Below are positions 58,937 to 64,000 of a stretch of DNA of 64,000 nucleotides, piece by piece. Every line of letters starts with the position of its first letter. Position 1 is the stretch's first letter. The position numbers were made by a program, and so were the translations under genes. The notes beneath the pieces are model-generated. The model did no database searches and was not told the origin of the DNA. It worked only from the letters and a program-made list of their open reading frames with translations. The stretch is from Telmatactis stephensoni (lineage: Eukaryota > Cnidaria > Anthozoa > Actiniaria > Isophelliidae). The DNA lies in contig JALIZF010001831.1 in the NCBI GenBank assembly GCA_029948255.1, positions 847,633 through 911,632 of the forward strand. The letters run 5' to 3'.

Positions 58937-59534
58937 AGTCCTTTTGGCAAGGTTCCTAGAGCCCCCAATTACTACAGGTACAATGGTAGCTTTACATTTC
59001 CATATACGAGTGATCTCTCGTTTCAAATCCTGGTAGACCTCTACTTTCTCTTGTTCTTTTTTTTGAAACCCGAGTGTCAAACGGACAAGCTATGTCTATT
59101 ATGTGGCACACTTTGTCAACTTTATTCATTACAACAATGTCTGGCTTATTGTGTTCAAGTTGGTGATCCGTCTGGATTTTAAAATCCCATAGAATTTTCA
59201 CTTTTTCTGATTCCAAAACTGGTTCGGGGGTGTGGTCATACCACCTTCCCTTCCTTTCAAATCCCCATTGGCCACAAAGATGCCAATGTACAATTTGGTT
59301 GAGCGAAATTGAAATGAAAAACTTGGCAGAGCTGCTACAACGGGCAGCCCTACTTGGGTCTGCGAGAATATTAAGGAAAGTTTTGGACATGTAGTTGGAG
59401 AAAAATGATGGTTGAACAGGTCAGAAGCGTTGGTAGAGAGGAAAGCACAAGTCTTGGCATCTTAGGCTACGGGAAGCAGCTTGATGCCATATCAAGACTA
59501 CAGGCCACAACAACTAATGCCTAGTTTTACAGAA
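58937..59534 (+). pseudogene. R4/Dong-like 3' fragment with inverted 5' part
   Basis: The plus strand from 59296 encodes WLSEIEMKNLAELLQ...LLGSARILRKVLDM and stops at 59390-59392, followed by a 3' UTR that ends in (AAT)n. The minus strand from 59295 down to 58937 encodes the upstream part: IVHWHLCGQWGFERKG, WYDHTPEPV, the nuclease core KPDIVV...IIDIACPFDTRV and, after two frameshifts, VPVVIGALGTLPKGLQK. The inverted piece ends exactly where the plus piece begins, which fits twin-primed reverse transcription. Same lineage as 52494-53201 but a different subfamily. Confidence 0.8.
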
Positions 59535-59572
59535 ATAATAATAATAATAATATTATTAATAATAATAATCAG

Positions 59573-59639
<67 letters not shown>

Positions 59640-59640
59640 T
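59535..59640. repeat. (AAT)n / (ATT)n microsatellite with strand switch
   Basis: AAT units change to ATT units at about 59595; copy D starts directly after the ATT part. Confidence 0.95.
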
Positions 59641-61427
59641 AATAGAAGACATAAACAGACTCATACAGTCTGTTCTCGAATATCATCATGTCCCTCATCA
59701 CATCAAAATTCTTATCAAAAGTTTATATACTGACTTCAAGACGAGCATCATCACTTCAGAATTCAATACTCCATTCATTGCTGTTGGTCGCGGCGTCCTT
59801 CAGGGTGATTGCCTTAGTCCTTTACTTTTTAACATGTGTTTTAACACTTTCATTCAACACATTAAATCTGATAAATATCGTCAACTTGGCTTCTCTTTCA
59901 ATACCACTGGTCTATTCCTAAGCCCCCTTCATTGGTTTCAATTTGCTGATGATGCGGCAGTGATAAGTGGCCAAGAGAGTGAAAACCAATATCTACTAAA
60001 CCGTTTTTTCCATCTGGTGTCAATGGGCTGACATGTGTATTAGAGTTGATAAATGTAGCACTTTTGGAATCAAGAAATCCCTAACTAAATCTCAACAGTA
60101 CCTTCCTAAACTATTAATCAACAAACACCTGGTCCCTTGTGTAAAAATAGGAGAGTCATTTAGATACCTTGGCCGTCACTTTGATTTTGAAATGTCCAAT
60201 GAAACTCACAAATCTGAACTTATCACCACTATTAAAGACATGATGTCTGATATTGATCTTAAAACCACTTCATCCTAAGAATAAGCTCCTCTTATATAAC
60301 CACTATGTTCTCTCCAAAATATCCTGGCATTTTACTGTCGCTGACATCTCCAAGACATGGATAACAGAAAATTTGGATCCTATAGTACTTCAATATGTGC
60401 GTAAATGGTTAGATGTCCCCATATCTGGAAACACTTAGTAACACGTTTTTACCTACTAATAAATTTGGTCTTAACCTATGTCCTCCCTCAGTTAAATTTA
60501 CACAGTGTCAAACAGTTCTTCGCAAAGCCCTCAAAATGTCTCAGAATCGTTCCGTTAATGACCTTTGGAAATCTACAAGCTGCTATACCAATCTTCAATA
60601 TGACGCCTACAAATCCACCAAAGATGTTATCAAAGAAATTTCACACTAACCAAGAGCAAAGACTACAAAACCATCTTCTTTCACAAGGCTTTTTCTTTTC
60701 AAGTGTAATCAAGTACTCTCTAACTAAGGTGAACAAAATCTGGTCTACTGCACAGTCAAAGTTACCCAAAAACATATTCAACTTTACAATCCGTTACATA
60801 AATAAACACTCTTCCTACACTTAAAAACCTTGCTAAATGGGGCTTATCATCTAGCCATGAATGTACATTCTGTTTAAACCCTGAAACTCTTGGCCATGTG
60901 GTTGCGGGCTGCAAGAATTATCTTGATGAAGGACGTTACACCTGGAGGCATGATTTCTATTCTAAATTTCTTGGCAAAATCTCTCAAATCTGTCAACCAC
61001 TCATCCCTTTATGCTGATTTACCTGATTTTAGAAGTCCCTCGATAATTACAGATGATGAATACCGCCCTGATCTACTGCTTGTCAAATCTGATGGTTTAT
61101 TATACGTTCTTGAACTAACAGTGGGTTTTGAATCAAATCTCCAGAATAACATTGAACGGAAAAAAGTTAAATACAAAGTCCTTTTCAAAAACTTAAAACG
61201 TCAGTTCAAAAACGTGATATTTGTAAATCTTTCTGTGAGTGCTCTAGGTGTGTTTTGCCAATGATTCATCAAACTTTATAACAATGTTGGATGATCTAGG
61301 TGTCGATAATACATTTAAAAAGTATATCGTAAGATCGATTGTAAAGATTGCTATCAGAACTACGTATTACATATTTTGCTGTAAGAACAAGACATGGACG
61401 AATCCAGAACTAATGAAATATTGTTAA
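59641..61427 (+). pseudogene. Copy D: 5'-truncated element, frameshifted
   Basis: Begins just after RT motif A at the segment INRLIQSVLEYHH and continues through VGRGVLQGDCLSPLLF, FADD, the knuckle FCLNPETLGHVVAGC and RPDLLL...YVLELT to a stop at 61425-61427. At least seven frameshifts break it (about 60010, 60263, 60430, 60640, 60806, 60955, 61257), and each looks like one extra base in a short A or T run. No internal stop is seen apart from those shifts. It is either sequencing error or recent decay. The part after 60867 duplicates copy C, inverted. Confidence 0.88.
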
Positions 61428-61515
61428 GGAATTTTTTTTTTTTTTTTTTCTTTCTTTCAAGTTTATGTAAATGTTGAATGTATCTAGTTTATGATAATAT
61501 TGTTAATCAAGTAGC

Positions 61516-61554
61516 CAATTGTATTTCACCTATAAGTAGAGAGATTTACAATTG
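61516..61554 (+). other. Conserved 3'-UTR stem-loop, copy D
   Basis: Same CAATTGTA...TACAATTG stem as copy C. The element ends AATAAAGTTTTC(ATT)3 at about 61598 and copy E starts at once. Confidence 0.65.
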
Positions 61555-61599
61555 CACGTACATGTAACAAAACATAAAAATAAAGTTTTCATTATTATT

Positions 61600-63155
61600 T
61601 TACATAGAGCGGAGTCGCGTGCAGACGTGCTCTGTACATGTATACTGTTTTATTGCTTATTTCCTACTTGCATTTTCAAAACATCCAAACTTTCCACTAT
61701 ATCAGTTTCTTAGATGATCTAAATCATGATTCGTTCAAGTTTTGTTGTTATGTTGCTGATGTGTGTGGTTTGCTCGTTCTGTGGTAAAGACTTCGTCACG
61801 CTGGGTCGCCATTCGTGGAGATGTAAACACGTGTCATCCAAGCAGAACCGAGTCGCAATGATAATATTGCAAGGCAATTACCAGTAATTAATTCACCTTC
61901 TACTGGTCCTGCAAATTCCCAAGTGGTTAAGTGTTGCTGTGGCAAGAATTGTAAAGGCGTGCGTGGTCTTAAAATGCATCAGCGTAGTTGTAAAGTTGTG
62001 CTTGGTTTAGATGATGAATTACGACATGACATTGAAGAGCAATTTACTGAAAACTTTGAATCTGTTGATTTACATGAGTATCCTACTAATGATACCTTCG
62101 ACGATGATAACTTTCCTGATCTAAAGAAAGGCATAAAACTCCCTAAAAATGATGATGAGTGGTCAACGGCTAACGACTTTTTCAAAATTGCCCTTCATTC
62201 AGATGAACCAATCAGATCTACGGATACAAATTTGAAAATCAAGCTTCTAAACGAAGTTGTCTATAATTATTTCTCTGATACATGTGGTGTAGTCATGGAG
62301 TTGTGTGATAGAACCTTAGTTGCTAAATAAAAGATTGCTCAGTAAAGGAACTTAAAAAAGTTTTAAAAGATCTAAAGTCCAGTAATGATTGAATGTTGCT
62401 GAAGTCAAGTTTGTTTCTCGAACCTTGCGTGACAGATTACGCAAACTCACTTCCGATTCGACTGATGATAATGAGCAAGACAGAAATATAAATCATGACG
62501 CGTACATAAGCAAGAGTCTCTGGGGATATATCAAAAACGTTCTAAACAAAAAAGATTCTGTTCTTCCATCCTTCAATATGGCAGAATGCACAACTTATTT
62601 CCGTAAAACTCTCTCTTCAATCCTTCCAAACAAGCTGTTTATCATTCCAAACTGGATTCCTAGCCTATCAGCCCCTGAAATTCCTTTTAACCTTAACCCA
62701 CCAACATACGATCAAGTTACGAATGTCATTCGTAAAATAAAAGCGTCCGTTTCTCCTTGTCCTCTTGATCAACTCTCTATTATATGCTTCAAAAGATGCC
62801 CTTTTCTACGAACTTATCTAACAGATATAATTCGTGACGCTTGGTCTTCTAAATGTGTCCCTACTGAATGGAAAAAGCATGTACCATACTTATTCATAAA
62901 AAAGGAAACACTGATATACCATCGAATTTTCGTCCTATAACTCTGCAATCCGTGCCGTTAAAAGTATTTACCTCATGTCTTCGTAACTCAATCTTCCGTT
63001 TCCTCAAGGTCAATGACTTTATAGAGCATGATATCCAAAAGGGATTCACTCCTGGTTTGTCAGGTACTTTAGAACACACTGCTCAAATGGCAAACATAAT
63101 CAACAAAGCGCGCATCAAACAACGTTCCCTTGTAATCACACTACTGGATCGGTAG
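61600..63155 (+). pseudogene. Copy E: 5' half of the element, frameshifted
   Basis: The coding part starts at the ATG at 61724 (MIRSSF), with an in-frame TAA two codons upstream, and encodes both N-terminal fingers (CSFC...HSWRC, then CCCGKNC...HQRSC from about 61930). It continues to RT motif A, where the frame reads TLLDR and stops at 63153-63155; the second half is missing. At least four single-base losses break the frame (about 61850, 62333, 62388, 62875). E covers what copy D lacks, apart from about six residues. The sequence after 63155 is unrelated. Confidence 0.86.
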
Positions 63156-63232
63156 TCAGTCAATGATAACCGTCACGAATTTGTACAAGCTAGCAAAATC
63201 ATTATGACGCATGAAAAATTTTTCCATAGATA
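63156..63232. other. Junction between copy E and the minisatellite
   Basis: Short non-coding stretch with no ATT tail, so copy E was cut by deletion or rearrangement rather than by a normal 3' end. Confidence 0.5.
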
Positions 63233-64000
63233 CCACAGCAACCGTAGCAAGCGTAGCAACCGTAGTAAGCGTAGTAAACGTAGTAACTGTGGTAAATGTA
63301 GCAAGCGTAGTAACTGTAGCAAGCGTAGCAAGTGTAGTAACTGTAGTAACTGTAGTAAGTGTAGTAAGTGTAGCAAACGTAGCAAGCGTAGTAACTGTAG
63401 TAAGCGTAGTAAACGTAGTGACTGTAGTAAATGTAGCAAGCGTAGTAACTGTAGCAAGCGTAGTAACCGTAGCAAGCGTAGTAACTGTAGTAAGCGTAGT
63501 AACTGTAGTAAGCGTAGCAACCGTAGTAAGCGTAGCAACCGTAGTAAGCGTAATAAACGTAGTAACTGTAGTAAATGTAGTAACTGTAGTAACTGTAGTA
63601 AGTATAGTAACTGTAGTAAGCGTAGTAACTGTAGTAAGCGTAGTAACTGTAGTAAGCGTAGTAACTGTAGCAAGCGTAGTAACTGTAGCAAGCGTAGTAA
63701 CTGTAGCAGGCGTAGTAACTGTAGCAGGCGTAGTAACTGTAGCAAGTGTAGTAACCGTAGTAAACGTAGTAACTGCTACAGTTACTACGCTTGCTACAGT
63801 TACTACGCTTACTACAGTTACTATACGCTTGCTACAGTTACTACGCTTGCTACAATTACTACACTTGCTACGTTTACTACAGTTACTACACTTCCTACAG
63901 TTACTACACTTGCTTCAATTACTACGCTTGCTACAGTTACTACACTTGCTACAGTTACTACACTTGCTACAGTTACTACACCTTGCTACAGTTACTACTC
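63233..64000. repeat. GTAGTAACTGTAGTAAGC minisatellite with inversion
   Basis: Nine-base words GTAGYAAC(T/C) and GTAGYAAGC alternate as an ~18-bp unit to about 63774. There the array flips and continues as its reverse complement (CTACAGTTACTACGCTTG...) to the window end. The Leu/Gln-rich minus-strand ORF (63173-63745) is an artefact. Confidence 0.93.

Noticed and set aside
63173..63745. 190-codon Leu/Gln-rich ORF resembling a leucine zipper
   Set aside because: Translation of the 18-bp minisatellite.
63233..64000. Regular repeat array considered as CRISPR
   Set aside because: There are no unique spacers between conserved repeats, and the context is an animal genome.

Overview
The window looks like an AT-rich metazoan nuclear genome, most probably an anthozoan cnidarian (coral or sea anemone). 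This is inferred from two intron-less class A GPCR genes isolated in kilobases of non-coding DNA, a very high density of short foldback/MITE elements and microsatellites, and non-LTR retrotransposons with restriction-like endonucleases. There are no operons and no bacterial-type genes. The species cannot be named from the sequence.

Layout. 0-25 kb: no recognisable host gene. It holds a 1.1-kb dispersed repeat with tRNA-like boxes, at least twelve inverted-repeat elements of 100-280 bp (one with a perfect 7-bp target duplication), a tRNA-headed SINE-like element, simple repeats and a 378-bp tandem duplication. 25.8-27.1 kb: intact class A GPCR with amine-receptor-like features. 27-31 kb: nothing recognisable. 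30.9-35.8 kb: two large Foldback-type elements, one with arms of a ~30-bp minisatellite, the other with arms of diverged longer units, a (TTTTC)n centre and a Harbinger-like MITE in one arm. 36-49 kb: more foldbacks, minisatellites, the second copy of the 1.1-kb repeat and two decayed repeat-encoded ORFs (one clear LINE reverse transcriptase with a YADD box). 49.3-50.3 kb: a second intact but divergent class A GPCR.

51-63.2 kb is the most notable part: a cluster of R2/R4/Dong-type non-LTR retrotransposon copies embedded in (TAA)n/(ATT)n microsatellite. Copy A (53.3-56.9 kb, minus strand) has an apparently intact ORF of about 1068 codons: two N-terminal zinc fingers, reverse transcriptase with FADD, a CX2CX7HX4C knuckle, and an RHD...PD-X13-E endonuclease. 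Copies C, B and A lie head to tail, each starting at the ATT tail of the previous one. Copies D and E form a second head-to-tail pair on the other strand. Four copies share a 3'-UTR stem-loop with a compensatory base-pair change. A second lineage is present as two 3' fragments, one showing an inversion that fits twin priming. Single-base homopolymer indels in D and E may be assembly error rather than decay. The window ends in a minisatellite that flips into its reverse complement.

The two GPCRs are probably unrelated single-gene loci. The retrotransposon copies are the only genes that share a biology: one autonomous-looking element, related dead copies, and microsatellite tails that appear to serve as both product and target of insertion.
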